A DNA stretch of 64,000 nt from Paraburkholderia largidicola (lineage in GTDB: Bacteria > Pseudomonadota > Gammaproteobacteria > Burkholderiales > Burkholderiaceae), in the NCBI RefSeq assembly GCF_013426895.1, contig NZ_AP023174.1, forward strand, positions 1,426,001 through 1,490,000, written 5' to 3'. The notes beneath the pieces are model-generated. The model did not search any database and was not told the origin of the DNA. It saw only the letters and a program-made list of their open reading frames with translations. Both the position numbers and the translations under genes were made by a program. Of the stretch, positions 31,530 to 42,701 are shown piece after piece (position 1 is the first letter of the stretch; the number at the start of each line of letters is the position of its first letter).

Positions 31530-33689
31530 TCAGAACGACTCGTCCGGACCGAGATAGCGCCACTGTCCGGGCGGCAATGCGCCGAGCATGACGTGACCCA
31601 TCCGCACGCGCTTGAGGCCCACGACGTGCAGTCCGACCAGTTCGCACATGCGGCGAATCTGGCGCTTCTTGCCTTCGCGCAGCACGAAGCGCAGTTGCTC
31701 GCCGTTCTGCCAGCTGACCATCGCGGGTTTGAGCGGCACGCCGTCGAGTTCGAGGCCGTGGCGCAGTTGCGCGAGACTTTCCGGTGGGAAATGGTTCTCG
31801 ACGTCCGTTTCCACGTCGCCGTACGCGACGCGCACCAGATATTCCTTGTCGATTTCCGAATGGCCGCCGATCAGCTGCTTCGCGACGCGACCGTCCTGCG
31901 TGAGCACCAGCAGCCCCGTCGAATCGATATCGAGGCGACCCGCTGGCGCCAGCTGACGCAGATGCGCAACCGAGAAGCGGATGTCCGTGTGGTCGCCGTC
32001 CCAATGATTCTCGGGTTTGACGAGCGTGACGGCCGGCTCGTAGCCGTCTTCCGCCTGGCCCGATACGAAGCCGACCGGCTTGTGCACGAGGATCGTCACC
32101 AGCTTCATCTGCATGGCCTGCGCGGCGGGATCGATCTGGATATCGGCATCGGGGCGAACCTTCGTGCCGAGCGTATCGATGACGACGCCGTCGACGGTCA
32201 CCCAGCCTTTTTCGATCCATTCGTCTGCTTCGCGGCGCGAGCACAGGCCTAGCTCGGACATCAGCTTCGACAGGCGCAGATTGCCGGGGGCGTCGTTGAA
32301 TTCGCCCTCGTCGCGATGGCGCGGGGCGGCCTCCGGGCGAGCCTTGCGCGCCGGTTTCGGGGCAGCGCGGTCGAACTGGGGTGGGCGGTCGAAGCTGTCG
32401 TCGAGCGAGCGCGGGTCGCGTTTTGCCTTCGCTGCGCGCGGCGCTGCCTTGGGCGGTGCGTCGTCGGTGCGGTTCGCATAGGCGCTCTTGACGGGCTTTG
32501 CGTAGGTGCGTTCGGTGCGGGCTTCCGTGTCGTCGCTGCGGCTACGGCGCGGCGCGCCGTCTGCGGTGCGCGGTGCGCGTGGCGCACTACGGCGTTCTTC
32601 ACCGTCACGCGGGGTGCGTGGCGCGGGACGTGCATCGCCGTCGCGGGAGAAGCGCGGTGCGCTGCGGCGCTCGTCGCCGTCACGCGGGGCGCGGGGAGCC
32701 GGACGTGCATCGCCGTCGCGGGAGAAGCGCGGTGCACTACGGCGTTCGTCACCGTCACGCGGGGTGCGTGGGGCGGGGCGTGCATCGCCGTCGCGGGAGA
32801 AGCGCGGTGCACTGCGGCGTTCGTCGCCTTCACGCGGAGCGCGAGGAGCACGGCGCGCGTCGTCGTCACGAGAGAAGCGCGGTGCACTACGCCGTTCGTC
32901 ACCCTCACGCGGAGCGCGAGGAGCACGGCGCGCATCGTCGTCACGAGAGAAACGCGGCGCACTGCGGCGTTCGTCGCCTTCGCGCGGAGCGCGAGGAGCA
33001 CGGCGCGCATCGTCGTCACGAGAGAAGCGCGGTGCACTACGCCGTTCGTCACCCTCACGCGGAGCGCGAGGAGCACGGCGCGCATCGTCGTCACGAGAGA
33101 AACGCGGCGCACTGCGGCGTTCGTCGCCTTCACGCGGAGCGCGAGGCGCACGGCGCGTATCGTCGTCGCGGGAAAAGCGCGGAGCGCGATCCCCTGCGCC
33201 CGCCGAAGCGGCACCACGTGAAGGACGATCCGACGGCGTGCGTCGCTCGGTCCGATCGCCTGCGTCACGACGGAAGCCGCCGCTCGCGGCAGCGCCTTCT
33301 TTTCGCGCCGGACGGTCGCCCGCCGGACGTCGTTCGAACGAACCGGAACCGCTCCGTTCGCGCGAACCCGCGCCCGCTGCGCGAGCGGGCCGGTCGCCGG
33401 AACGCGGCGACGCGCCGTCACGTGCACCCGCCGATGGTCCGCGCCGCTCGCCCGGGCCGCCCGCCGTCTTGCTCGCAGCGCGCCTCGGTGTTTCCCCGCT
33501 AGCTGCCGCGCCTCGGCGCGCAGCGCCTGCGCCCGTGGAACCGGCGCCGCTGCGCGGCCCCGTCGAAGAAGCGCCTTTGGCTGGGGCGGCAGGCCGCGTC
33601 GGCTTGCGTGCGTTCGTGCTGCCCGGGCGCACAGGGGTGCGCTCGGACGAGCTCGGCCGCGGATGCTTGGCTGTCAGTTTGACTCGCAT
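31530..33689 (-). CDS. rRNA pseudouridine synthase (RsuA/RluB/RluF family) with long repeat-rich N-terminal extension
   Basis: Isomerises uridine to pseudouridine in rRNA. The catalytic part is only the last 250 of 719 residues: an S4 RNA-binding domain from about 469 ([20 protein letters not shown]), HKPVGFVSG, the catalytic block [16 protein letters not shown] (Asp near 587), and [15 protein letters not shown]. The wording of the core, with DKEYLV, is closest to RluF, but RluB is possible. The first 468 residues are Arg/Ala/Pro/Ser-rich; residues 169-368 are eight 25-residue repeats. Such basic disordered tails are known on relatives, but this one is long. It starts six bases after the glnD stop. 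Confidence 0.9.
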   Translation of the reverse strand: MRVKLTAKHPRPSSSERTPVRPGSTNARKPTRPAAPAKGASSTGPRSGAGSTGAGAARRGAAASGETPRRAASKTAGGPGERRGPSAGARDGASPRSGDRPARAAGAGSRERSGSGSFERRPAGDRPARKEGAAASGGFRRDAGDRTERRTPSDRPSRGAASAGAGDRAPRFSRDDDTRRAPRAPREGDERRSAPRFSRDDDARRAPRAPREGDERRSAPRFSRDDDARRAPRAPREGDERRSAPRFSRDDDARRAPRAPREGDERRSAPRFSRDDDARRAPRAPREGDERRSAPRFSRDGDARPAPRTPRDGDERRSAPRFSRDGDARPAPRAPRDGDERRSAPRFSRDGDARPAPRTPRDGEERRSAPRAPRTADGAPRRSRSDDTEARTERTYAKPVKSAYANRTDDAPPKAAPRAAKAKRDPRSLDDSFDRPPQFDRAAPKPARKARPEAAPRHRDEGEFNDAPGNLRLSKLMSELGLCSRREADEWIEKGWVTVDGVVIDTLGTKVRPDADIQIDPAAQAMQMKLVTILVHKPVGFVSGQAEDGYEPAVTLVKPENHWDGDHTDIRFSVAHLRQLAPAGRLDIDSTGLLVLTQDGRVAKQLIGGHSEIDKEYLVRVAYGDVETDVENHFPPESLAQLRHGLELDGVPLKPAMVSWQNGEQLRFVLREGKKRQIRRMCELVGLHVVGLKRVRMGHVMLGALPPGQWRYLGPDESF
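32586..33185 (-). repeat. Eight tandem 75-bp in-frame repeats
   Basis: Eight copies of a 75-bp unit coding for a 25-residue repeat that starts APRFSRD and ends DERRS or EERRS. On the coding strand, copy 1 has DDDTRR, copies 2-5 have DDDARR and copies 6-8 have DGDARP, so the array has two sub-types. It carries about ten basic and five or six acidic residues per unit. Confidence 0.95.
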
Positions 33690-33695
33690 GAAATC

Positions 33696-36275
33696 TCACA
33701 CTGCGATCGCGCGCAGCAGCTCCGTTTCGACCTGGATTTGTCGTCGGTTGTCAGAGAGGCCGTGTCCATCGAGTAGGAACACGTCCTCGACGCGTTCGCC
33801 GAGTGTATTGATCCGCGCCGCATGGACGCCGACCCGGTGCTCGGCCAGCACGCGCGCGATCGAATAAAGAAGGCCCGGCCGGTCGTTGGCCGACACGGAC
33901 AGGATGTAATACTGGCCGCGCTCGTCGGCCCGCAGGTCGACGCGCGGCGTTACGGGGAACGTGCGCGACAGGCGCGACAGTCGGCCTTTGGACGGGTCCG
34001 GCAACAGCGTGCCTTCCGCCCTCAGACGCTCCGCCAGTTCCTGTTCGACGAGGTTGGCGATGTCGCGATAGTGGACGTCCCGCTCGGTATGCGCAACGAG
34101 AAAGTTGTCGAGCGCATAGCCGTGTCGGGTGGTGCTCACACGTGCATCGAGCACGGACAGCGAATTGCGGTCGAAATATGCGCAGATGCCCGCGAACAGA
34201 TCGGGGCGGTCCTTCACGTAGACGAGCACCTGCAGCGCCTCGCCGATGGGCGAGGGTCGCGCGCGCACGATCGGCGTCTCGGTCTCGACGTGGCGATGCA
34301 GCACGCGCGTTTGCCAGGCGATGTCGGCGGCGTCGTGGCGCAGGAAGTAGCCGACGTCGAGCTTGTCCCACAGCGCCCGGTGCGCGTTCTCGGGCACCGT
34401 TTCGAGCCGCAGCAGCGCGAGTGCTTCTTCCTGACGCTGCTTGAGTTCCGAATGCGCGTCCGGGCGGGCGCCGCCGAGCACGGCAAGCGTCGCGCGGTAC
34501 AGGTCTTCGAGCAGCTTGCCTTTCCACGTATTCCAGACTTTCGGGCTGGTGCCGCGAATGTCGGCCACCGTCAGCAGATACAGCGCCGTCAGGCGCCGCT
34601 CGGTGCCGACCAGATCGGCGAAGCGCTTGATCACTTCCGGGTCGCTCGTGTCCTGCTTCTGCGCGACCTGGCTCATCGTCAGGTGATGCTGGACGAGCCA
34701 GACGATCAGCGCCGTGTCGTCGGCGGAAATGTCGTGCTCGCGGCAGAAGCGGCGCGCGTCGGCCATGCCCAGCGTGGAGTGATCGCCGCCACGTCCCTTC
34801 GCGATGTCGTGAAAGAGCGCTGCTACGTACAGCACGTACGGCCGCTCGAAATTCACGATCAGCTGGCTGCAGAACGGGTATTCGTGCGCGTGCTCGGCCA
34901 CTGCGAAGCGCCGCATGTTCCGAAGCACCATCAGAATGTGCTGGTCGACGGTATAGACGTGATACAGATCGTGCTGCATCTGTCCGACGATGCGGCGGAA
35001 GTTCAGCAGATAACGCCCCAGCACGCTCGTCTGGTTCATCAGACGCATCGCGTGCGTGACGCCTTGCGGCTGCTTGAGGATTTCCATGAAGAGGCGCCGG
35101 TTTTCCGGATCGCGCCGCCAGCGGTGGTCCATTTTGTCGCGCGCGTTGTACAGCGCGCGCAGCGTGCGCGCCGACAAGCCTTTGACGCCGGGCGTCTCTT
35201 CGTACAGCAGAAAGGCTTCTAGAATCGCGTTCGGCTCGCGCTCGAAAACGTCGTCGCTGGAGATTTCCAGCATGCCCTGTTTCTCAACGAAACGATCGGA
35301 CAGAACGCGCGTAATACCGCTTGTGCTAGGAAAAAGCTGCGCTTCGATGTTCTGAATCAGAATGGTCGACAGCTGCGTGACGGCTTTGGCGGCCCAGTAG
35401 TAACGGCGCATCAGCTGTTCGCTGGCGCGGCGCGTAGAAGTGGCCTTGAAGCCGAAGCTCTCGGCGAGCGGATTCTGCAGGTCGAACACCAGAATGTCCT
35501 GACGACGCCCCGCCAGCACATGCAGACGCGCGCGCAGCGTTTTCAGAAAGCCCTCGTTGCGGCGCAGTTCGCGCGCTTCGCGGTCGGTGATCAGGCCGCG
35601 CGCATCCAGTTCGCGCCAGCTGCTGCCGAAGCCGGCAGCCTGGGTAATCCACAGAATCAGCTGAAGGTCGCGCAGGCCGCCCGGACTTTCCTTGACGTTC
35701 GGTTCGAGCGCGTAAGGCGTGTCCTGGAATTTCGCGTGACGCTGGCGCATTTCCAGGACTTTCGCCTGAAAGAACGCGCGAGGATCGAGCGCATCGCGAT
35801 AGCGCAGCGAAAAACTCTCAAACAGCGCCGTGCTGCCGACGATGCGTCGTGCTTCGAGCAGCGAAGTCTGCACGGTGACGTCGTTTGCCGCTTCTTCGAT
35901 GCATTGCGAGACCGTGCGCACGCTGCTGCCCAGTTCCAGCCCCAGATCCCACGCGAGCCCGATGAAGCGCTCGATGCGCGCTTCGAGATGCACCACGGGC
36001 TCGTCCGGCAGCAGCACCAGGATGTCGATGTCGGAGTGGGGTGCGAGTTCGCCGCGCCCGTACCCGCCGACGGCCAGCAGCGCCAGCGACGCGGGCAGCT
36101 CGCACGCGGCCCACGCGCCGCGCAGCGCGTCGTCCGTGATGCGCGCGAGCGCGTGCATCAGCGTGTCGACGTTGGTCGCGGTCTTGAAGCGATCGAGCAG
36201 CGGGGTCTTGGCCACCTTGTAGTCCGCCTTGAGAGACGTGGCATCGGAAAGGGCGACAGCGTGAACGCTACTCAT
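33696..36275 (-). CDS. glnD: Protein-PII uridylyltransferase/uridylyl-removing enzyme GlnD
   Basis: Bifunctional sensor of glutamine: it adds UMP to PII when glutamine is low and removes it when high, controlling glutamine synthetase and nitrogen genes. The 859 residues have a nucleotidyltransferase domain ([20 protein letters not shown] near 69-88), a helical linker, an HD domain ([11 protein letters not shown] near 490) for UMP removal, and two C-terminal ACT domains (near 680-730 and 790-850). The order and length are normal. It starts 24 bases after map and ends six bases before the next gene. Confidence 0.96.
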   Translation of the reverse strand: MSSVHAVALSDATSLKADYKVAKTPLLDRFKTATNVDTLMHALARITDDALRGAWAACELPASLALLAVGGYGRGELAPHSDIDILVLLPDEPVVHLEARIERFIGLAWDLGLELGSSVRTVSQCIEEAANDVTVQTSLLEARRIVGSTALFESFSLRYRDALDPRAFFQAKVLEMRQRHAKFQDTPYALEPNVKESPGGLRDLQLILWITQAAGFGSSWRELDARGLITDREARELRRNEGFLKTLRARLHVLAGRRQDILVFDLQNPLAESFGFKATSTRRASEQLMRRYYWAAKAVTQLSTILIQNIEAQLFPSTSGITRVLSDRFVEKQGMLEISSDDVFEREPNAILEAFLLYEETPGVKGLSARTLRALYNARDKMDHRWRRDPENRRLFMEILKQPQGVTHAMRLMNQTSVLGRYLLNFRRIVGQMQHDLYHVYTVDQHILMVLRNMRRFAVAEHAHEYPFCSQLIVNFERPYVLYVAALFHDIAKGRGGDHSTLGMADARRFCREHDISADDTALIVWLVQHHLTMSQVAQKQDTSDPEVIKRFADLVGTERRLTALYLLTVADIRGTSPKVWNTWKGKLLEDLYRATLAVLGGARPDAHSELKQRQEEALALLRLETVPENAHRALWDKLDVGYFLRHDAADIAWQTRVLHRHVETETPIVRARPSPIGEALQVLVYVKDRPDLFAGICAYFDRNSLSVLDARVSTTRHGYALDNFLVAHTERDVHYRDIANLVEQELAERLRAEGTLLPDPSKGRLSRLSRTFPVTPRVDLRADERGQYYILSVSANDRPGLLYSIARVLAEHRVGVHAARINTLGERVEDVFLLDGHGLSDNRRQIQVETELLRAIAV

Positions 36276-36299
36276 AGGCGGCGGGTGGCGGGAAGGTGA

Positions 36300-37115
36300 T
36301 CAGGCCGTGGTGGCGGCGGCCGCGATTTGCGGGCGAGCGGGCGTGCCGGCGGAAACGGTCAGCACTTCATAGCCCGTCGGCGTGACGAGAATGGTGTGCT
36401 CCCATTGCGCGGACAGGCTGCGGTCCTTGGTCTTGACCGTCCACTGGTCGGGCATCGTGCGGATATCGCGGCGGCCGGCGTTGATCATCGGCTCGATCGT
36501 GAAGATCATGCCCGCCTGCAGTTCGATGCCCGTGCCGGGGCGACCGTAGTGCAGCACCTGCGGCTCGTCGTGAAAAACCTGGCCGATGCCGTGGCCGCAA
36601 TATTCGCGCACGACGCTGTAGCCGAGGCCTTCGGCGTGTTTCTGGATCGCGTAGCCGATGTCGCCGAGATGCGCGCCCGGGCGCACTTGTTCGATGCCGA
36701 GCCACATGCATTCGTACGTGGCCTGGACGAGGCGCTTCGCCATGATCGACCCTTCGCCGACGATGAACATGCGGCTCGTGTCGCCGTAATAGCCATTCTT
36801 GATGACCGTGACGTCGATATTGAGCGCGTCGCCGTTCTTCAGCGCCTTGTCGCCGGGGATGCCGTGACAGATCACGTCGTTCACCGACGTGCAGACGGCT
36901 TTCGGGAACGGCGGATAGCCCGGCGGCTGGTAATTCAGCGGCGCCGGAATCGTGCCCTGCACGTTCGTCATGTATTCATGACAAAGGCGGTCGAGTTCAC
37001 CCGTCGTCACACCGGGTTTGACGAACGGCGTGATGTAGTCGAGCACCTCGCTCGCGAGCCGTCCGGCGATGCGCATCTGCGCGATATCGTCTTCGTTTTT
37101 GAGCGTAATAGCCAT
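36300..37115 (-). CDS. map: Type I methionine aminopeptidase
   Basis: Removes initiator Met from nascent proteins; dinuclear metal enzyme. The 271 residues hold the five ligands in order: CHGIPGDKALKNGDALNIDV (with the first Asp), DTSRMF (second Asp), EYCGHGIGQVFHDEPQVLHY (His), the TIEPMI Glu near 212, and a late Glu in WEHTILV. It diverges from rpsB, as in many proteobacteria, and is followed closely by glnD, so map-glnD-pseudouridine synthase probably form one unit. Confidence 0.96.
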   Translation of the reverse strand: MAITLKNEDDIAQMRIAGRLASEVLDYITPFVKPGVTTGELDRLCHEYMTNVQGTIPAPLNYQPPGYPPFPKAVCTSVNDVICHGIPGDKALKNGDALNIDVTVIKNGYYGDTSRMFIVGEGSIMAKRLVQATYECMWLGIEQVRPGAHLGDIGYAIQKHAEGLGYSVVREYCGHGIGQVFHDEPQVLHYGRPGTGIELQAGMIFTIEPMINAGRRDIRTMPDQWTVKTKDRSLSAQWEHTILVTPTGYEVLTVSAGTPARPQIAAAATTA

Positions 37116-37146
37116 GAGTCGGGCCTGAAATGCGGTTTATCGTGTA

Positions 37147-37155
37147 ATTATCGCA
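37147..37155 (-). promoter_or_regulatory. Candidate extended -10 promoter of map
   Basis: TGCGATAAT on the minus strand (TGn plus GATAAT) about 32 bases before the map ATG. No good -35 was found 16-18 bases upstream, as is common for extended -10 promoters. Confidence 0.45.
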
Positions 37156-37319
37156 CCTTATTCAGGCGATCGCTGGAAATTGCAGGGCGCGAGGGCTGGC
37201 GGGGGCGCCTGCGGCGGGCGTTCCGCGTGGTTCTGCCGGGCGGGCCGAATGGTGCGCGAGCAGGGTACTGCCGGCGCGGAGGTGCAACCGGCCGGCCCAC
37301 GCGGGAGCTACCGGGCAGG

Positions 37320-37349
37320 TTGAGTCCTGCAATGCTCGCGTGCTATACT
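37320..37349 (+). promoter_or_regulatory. rpsB promoter
   Basis: TTGAGT (4 of 6) at 37320-37325, an 18-base spacer, and TATACT (5 of 6) at 37344-37349 preceded by TGC, so an extended -10 as well. It drives rpsB with a leader of about 218 nt. Confidence 0.7.
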
Positions 37350-37573
37350 CTTTGGCTAAGTCAATCGCCAGTTTGAATATTCAATGTTCAACTCGGCGGC
37401 GGGCTTCTTCGTGAGCGGCGTCAATCAGGTTTCAAGCCAGACTCAGGCGTGGTTCACGAAATTCGCAAGCCGGCGCACCCAGGGTGTTCGCGGCGTCAGG
37501 TCTTCCCGAAACGGCGAAGGCGGCGCGGCGGATACGGCAGCCGGCTTAAGACCCAACCCTAGCGGAGATTTTC

Positions 37574-38326
37574 ATGGCAGTTACCATGCGTCAAATGCTG
37601 GAAGCCGGTGTCCACTTCGGTCACCAGACTCGCTTCTGGAACCCCAAGATGGCCCCCTTCATTTTCGGCCATCGCAACAAGATTCACATCATCAACCTCG
37701 AAAAGACGCTGCCGATGTACAACGACGCGCTGAAGTACGTGCGTCAACTGGCAGCGAACCGCGGCACGATCCTGTTCGTGGGCACGAAGCGTCAATCGCG
37801 CGACACGATCGCTGAAGCAGCGCAACGCGCAGGTATGCCGTTCGTCAACGCACGCTGGCTCGGCGGCATGCTGACCAACTTCAAGACGCTGAAGGTTTCG
37901 ATCAAGCGCCTGAAGGACATGGAAGCAGCGGTCGAGGCAGGCGAGCTCGAGAAGATGAGCAAGAAGGAAGCGCTGCTGTTCGAACGCGAAATCGCCAAGC
38001 TGCAAAAGTCGATCGGCGGCGTGAAGGATATGGGCGGCATTCCTGACGCAATCTTCGTCGTCGACGTCGGCTATCACAAGATCGCCGTGACGGAAGCGAA
38101 CAAGCTGGGCGTGCCCGTCATCGCCGTGGTCGATACGAACCACTCGCCGGAAGGCGTGGATTACGTGATCCCGGGTAACGACGACGCCAGCAAGGCTGTC
38201 GCTCTGTACACGCAAGGCGTGGCTGACGCGATCATCGAAGGCCGTGCGAATGCGGTCAACGAAGTCGTGCAAGCTGCCCGCAGCGGTGACGGCGACGAGT
38301 TCGTCGAGGTCAACGGGGAAGCGTAA
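37574..38326 (+). CDS. rpsB: 30S ribosomal protein S2
   Basis: Small-subunit ribosomal protein S2, added late in 30S assembly. The 250 residues open [20 protein letters not shown] and include [59 protein letters not shown] and [19 protein letters not shown], all universal S2 blocks. GGAG precedes the ATG. The long leader upstream may carry S2 autoregulation, as described for rpsB in E. coli; that part is inference. A strong terminator follows, before tsf. Confidence 0.98.
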   Translation: MAVTMRQMLEAGVHFGHQTRFWNPKMAPFIFGHRNKIHIINLEKTLPMYNDALKYVRQLAANRGTILFVGTKRQSRDTIAEAAQRAGMPFVNARWLGGMLTNFKTLKVSIKRLKDMEAAVEAGELEKMSKKEALLFEREIAKLQKSIGGVKDMGGIPDAIFVVDVGYHKIAVTEANKLGVPVIAVVDTNHSPEGVDYVIPGNDDASKAVALYTQGVADAIIEGRANAVNEVVQAARSGDGDEFVEVNGEA

Positions 38327-38343
38327 AGCACCCTGTGTCCGGC

Positions 38344-38377
38344 AAAAAAGGGGGCTCTCTATAGGCCCCCTTTTTTT
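38344..38377 (+). terminator. Terminator/attenuator between rpsB and tsf
   Basis: GGGGGC/GCCCCC stem extended by A6 and T7 flanks, loop of nine bases, T7 at 38371-38377. It is symmetrical, so it can act in both directions. In an rpsB-tsf operon it probably reduces tsf transcription rather than stopping it. Confidence 0.85.
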
Positions 38378-38516
38378 AAGTCGCGACGATCTGAATGAGC
38401 GTGCCGCAACGGGCACGCGGCAGCGCCCGAAATAAATGTGCGCTGCGCGGAAACGAAATCCTGTCGCCGGCATCGAATGCGGGCGGCGTGTGACAGACAG
38501 ACTCAAGGAGCGAATG

Positions 38517-39398
38517 ATGGCGGCAATTACCGCAAGCATGGTGGCAGAACTGCGCGCGAAGACCGATGCGCCGATGATGGAATGCAAGAAGGCGCTGACG
38601 GAAGCCGACGGCGACATGGCGCGTGCGGAAGAACTGCTGCGCGTGAAGCTCGGCAATAAGGCCAGCAAGGCAGCGTCGCGCGTCACGGCTGAAGGCGTGA
38701 TCGCATCGTTCATCGAAGGCGGCGTTGGTGCAATCGTCGAACTGAACTGCGAAACCGACTTCGTCTCGAAGAACGACGACTTCATCGGCTTCACGAAGCA
38801 GGTCGCCGAACTCATCGTCAAGCAGAACCCGGCTGACGTCGCTGCTCTGTCGGCGCTGCCGCTGGACGGCTCGACGGTCGACGCAGTGCGCTCGGCGCTG
38901 GTCGGCAAGATCGGCGAAAACCTGTCGATCCGCCGTTTCGCGCGTTTCGAAACGCCGAACAAGCTGGCTGCGTACCTGCACGGCACGCGTATCGGCGTGC
39001 TGGTCGAGTACACGGGCGCGGACGAGCAGGTCGGCAAGGACGTCGCCATGCACATCGCGGCCATGAAGCCGGTCTCGCTGTCGTCGGACGACGTTCCGGC
39101 GGATCTGATCGCCAAGGAGCGCAGCATCGCCGAGCAGAAGGCCGCTGAATCGGGCAAGCCGGCTGAGATCGTCGCGAAGATGGTCGACGGCTCGGTGCAG
39201 AAGTACCTGAAGGAAGTGTCGCTGCTGAACCAGCCGTTCGTGAAGAACGACAAGCAGACGATCGAGCAGATGCTGAAGGCGGCTGGCTCGAGCGTGCAGA
39301 AGTTCGCGCTGTTCGTGGTCGGCGAAGGCATCGAGAAGCGTCAGGACGACTTCGCGGCTGAAGTCGCTGCGCAAGTCGCTGCTGCAAAGCAGCAATAA
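38517..39398 (+). CDS. tsf: Elongation factor Ts
   Basis: Guanine-nucleotide exchange factor for EF-Tu. The 293 residues start [20 protein letters not shown] and contain [20 protein letters not shown] (UBA-like N-domain), [16 protein letters not shown] near 79-94, and [10 protein letters not shown] near 180; the coiled-coil and dimerisation part follows, ending QAAFAA-like with Ala/Lys. Two ATGs stand in a row; the second (38517) is six bases from AAGGAG and gives the family start. It follows rpsB after a terminator and is followed by pyrH after a 242-base gap. Confidence 0.98.
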   Translation: MAAITASMVAELRAKTDAPMMECKKALTEADGDMARAEELLRVKLGNKASKAASRVTAEGVIASFIEGGVGAIVELNCETDFVSKNDDFIGFTKQVAELIVKQNPADVAALSALPLDGSTVDAVRSALVGKIGENLSIRRFARFETPNKLAAYLHGTRIGVLVEYTGADEQVGKDVAMHIAAMKPVSLSSDDVPADLIAKERSIAEQKAAESGKPAEIVAKMVDGSVQKYLKEVSLLNQPFVKNDKQTIEQMLKAAGSSVQKFALFVVGEGIEKRQDDFAAEVAAQVAAAKQQ

Positions 39399-40354
<956 letters not shown>

Positions 40355-40448
40355 ACTCTCTTTCACGTCTGTGGGCTTGAACGCGGGCTCAGGCTGCGCC
40401 TCGCGCGCTTATGGGCCCGCATCGTTTTGAAGGTTCGGAGGTTTAATC

Positions 40449-41009
40449 ATGTCTGTGGCTGACACCAAGAAAAGCGCTGAGCAAAAGATGCAGCGCTCGA
40501 TCGACGCGTTCAAGAACGATCTGTCGAAGATTCGCACGGGCCGTGCGCACACGGGCCTGCTCGATCACATCCAGGTCGACTACTACGGTTCGCCCGTGCC
40601 GATCTCGCAGGTCGCGAACCTGACCCTGATCGATGCACGCACGATCGGCGTGCAACCGTGGGAAAAGAAGATGATCACGGTCGTCGAAAAGGCGATCCGC
40701 GAATCGGATCTGGGTCTCAACCCGGCGTCGCAAGGCGACGTGATCCGCGTACCGATGCCTGCGCTGACGGAAGAGCGTCGCCGCGAACTGACGAAGGTCG
40801 TCAAGAGCGAAGGCGAAACGGCCAAGGTGGCGGTGCGCAACCTGCGCCGCGACGCGAACGAGGCGCTGAAGAAGCTCGTGAAGGACAAGGAAATTTCGGA
40901 AGACGACGAGCGTCGCGGCAGCGACGACATCCAGAAGCTGACGGACAAGTTCGTGGCCGAAATCGATAAGCTCGTGCAAACCAAGGAAGGCGAGATCATG
41001 ACGGTTTGA
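40449..41009 (+). CDS. frr: Ribosome recycling factor
   Basis: Splits post-termination ribosomes together with EF-G. The 186 residues match [25 protein letters not shown] at the start, the hinge and small domain with [14 protein letters not shown] near 40-53, and the C-terminal helix with [39 protein letters not shown] precedes the ATG by seven bases. Between pyrH and uppS. Confidence 0.98.
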   Translation: MSVADTKKSAEQKMQRSIDAFKNDLSKIRTGRAHTGLLDHIQVDYYGSPVPISQVANLTLIDARTIGVQPWEKKMITVVEKAIRESDLGLNPASQGDVIRVPMPALTEERRRELTKVVKSEGETAKVAVRNLRRDANEALKKLVKDKEISEDDERRGSDDIQKLTDKFVAEIDKLVQTKEGEIMTV

Positions 41010-41082
41010 CGGTCTGGCGCACACCCGACCTCAAGACTTTCACTGATCATCGTTTCTTTCTTTGCAGCTTTACCCGACGGCC

Positions 41083-41865
41083 ATGACCTATACAAGCTCA
41101 ACCGTTCGCGTACCTGACGTGTCAGCCGTACCGCGTCATATCGCGATCATCATGGACGGCAATGGCCGTTGGGCGACGCAACGCCGCCTGCCGCGCGTGG
41201 CGGGCCATACGCGCGGCGTCGACGCCGTGCGCGCAGCCGTCGAGGCGTGCGCGCGCCAGGGCGTCGAATATCTGACGCTGTTCGCATTCAGCTCTGAAAA
41301 CTGGCGCCGTCCGACCGACGAAGTGTCGTTCCTGATGCGCCTGTTCGTGACCGCGCTCGAGCGCGAGATCGGCAAGTTGCACGCGAACGGCATCCGCCTG
41401 CGCGTGGTCGGCGATCTGTCGATGTTCGACAAGAAGATCCAGGATCTGATCACGCGCGCCGAAACCAAGACGGCCCGCAACACGCGTCTCACACTCACCA
41501 TCGCCGCGAACTACGGCGGCCGCTGGGACATCATGCAGGCGACGCGCAAGCTGGTCGAGCAGTCGGTGGCGGCGGGGCGTCCCGTCGAAGTCAACGAAGA
41601 TGCCTTCGCCGAGCACCTCGCGATGGCCTACGCGCCCGAGCCGGATCTGTTCATCCGCACGGGCGGCGAGCAGCGCATCAGCAACTTCCTGCTGTGGCAG
41701 CTCGCCTACACCGAGTTCTATTTCACCGACACCTACTGGCCGGATTTCGACGCCGACGCGCTCGGCCGTGCCATCGGGTCGTACACGGGGCGCGAGCGGC
41801 GCTTCGGACGCACGAGCGCGCAGCTCGAGCCGCAATCGCAAAACGTCGATTCGCTTCCATGCTAA
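41083..41865 (+). CDS. uppS: Isoprenyl transferase (undecaprenyl diphosphate synthase)
   Basis: Cis-prenyltransferase making undecaprenyl diphosphate, the lipid carrier for peptidoglycan and O-antigen. The 260 residues show [11 protein letters not shown] near 19-29 (catalytic Asp, Asn, Gly, Arg), [24 protein letters not shown] near 66-79, and [19 protein letters not shown] near 193-211. The ATG at 41083 gives the family start; a TTG seven codons earlier is open but has no support. The end overlaps the cdsA start by seven bases. Confidence 0.97.
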   Translation: MTYTSSTVRVPDVSAVPRHIAIIMDGNGRWATQRRLPRVAGHTRGVDAVRAAVEACARQGVEYLTLFAFSSENWRRPTDEVSFLMRLFVTALEREIGKLHANGIRLRVVGDLSMFDKKIQDLITRAETKTARNTRLTLTIAANYGGRWDIMQATRKLVEQSVAAGRPVEVNEDAFAEHLAMAYAPEPDLFIRTGGEQRISNFLLWQLAYTEFYFTDTYWPDFDADALGRAIGSYTGRERRFGRTSAQLEPQSQNVDSLPC

Positions 41866-42680
41866 AAACCCGTGTCATCACGGCGATCGTCCTGCTGGCT
41901 ATTCTTCTGCCCGTCACGCTCTGGGCGCCGATCGGCGGCTTTGGCGCGCTGATCGCGTTCGTCGTCGTATTCGCCGCGTGGGAGTGGGCGCGGCTTCTGA
42001 AGCTGCCGGGCGCCGGTCCTGTGATCTATGCAATCGTCGCCGCATTGGCGCTGGTCGCCAGCACCAAGCTCGGCACGGGCGTCACGGCGCCGCGTCCGCT
42101 CTTCGAAGCGTCATCAATCTTCTGGATATTCGCCGGCCCGTTCGTGCTGCTGCGCAAGCCGACGCTTTCGCAAGGCGCATGGCGTCCGTTCCTGCTGCTG
42201 GCGGGCGTGGTCGTGTTCGCTGCCTGCTGGCATGCGCTCGTCGCGGCTCGGATGGCGGGCGTGCCGTTCGTGCTTTCCCTGCTGCTGGTGGTCTGGTTGG
42301 CCGATATCGGCGCATACTTCGCGGGTAAGGCGTTTGGAAAGCACAAACTCGCGCCGTCGATCAGCCCCGGCAAGACCTGGGAAGGCGCGATCGGCGGGTG
42401 GCTGGCCGTGATGATCGTCGCGGCTTTGGCCGTCATCACCCATGCCTTTGCCCCGACCCTGTTTTCCGCGCTGCTCGACCATCTGGGCACCGCTCGTGCG
42501 TTTGCTACGCTGACGTTGCTGGTCGTGTTCAGCGTGGTGGGCGATCTGTTCGAATCGATGCTCAAGCGCCAGGCCGGCGTGAAGGATTCGAGCAATCTGC
42601 TGCCGGGTCACGGCGGCGTGCTCGACCGCATCGACGCTTTGTTGCCGGTGCTGCCGCTTGCGATGCTCGTGTTGTCGTAG
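41859..42680 (+). CDS. cdsA: Phosphatidate cytidylyltransferase
   Basis: Inner-membrane enzyme that makes CDP-diacylglycerol from phosphatidate and CTP, the branch point to all phospholipids. The 273 residues have about eight hydrophobic segments and the C-terminal family signature [13 protein letters not shown]...[11 protein letters not shown] near 225-250, including the metal-binding Asp. The start overlaps the uppS stop. It is followed by dxr after 21 bases. Confidence 0.95.
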   Translation: MLKTRVITAIVLLAILLPVTLWAPIGGFGALIAFVVVFAAWEWARLLKLPGAGPVIYAIVAALALVASTKLGTGVTAPRPLFEASSIFWIFAGPFVLLRKPTLSQGAWRPFLLLAGVVVFAACWHALVAARMAGVPFVLSLLLVVWLADIGAYFAGKAFGKHKLAPSISPGKTWEGAIGGWLAVMIVAALAVITHAFAPTLFSALLDHLGTARAFATLTLLVVFSVVGDLFESMLKRQAGVKDSSNLLPGHGGVLDRIDALLPVLPLAMLVLS

Positions 42681-42701
42681 CCATCGGCTAGAGAAAGAGA
42701 T

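Larger units (their letters stand above)
37116..37573. other. Divergent map/rpsB region with long rpsB leader
   Basis: About 458 bases. It contains a good rpsB promoter (37320-37349), an extended -10 for map on the other strand (37147-37155), and roughly 218 nt of rpsB 5' leader. An open frame starts at 37384 but has no ribosome-binding site. Confidence 0.6.

Noticed and set aside
32586..33185. CRISPR-like array
   Set aside because: Units are directly adjacent with no unique spacers and are in frame within a protein.
32506..33867. Long repetitive plus-strand frames opposite the pseudouridine synthase extension
   Set aside because: The 75-bp repeat is a multiple of three, so any frame without a stop stays open throughout. 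The sense frame continues into a real enzyme domain, the others do not.
37384..37815. A 143-codon frame in the rpsB leader running into rpsB
   Set aside because: No ribosome-binding site, overlaps rpsB out of frame and has no family similarity.
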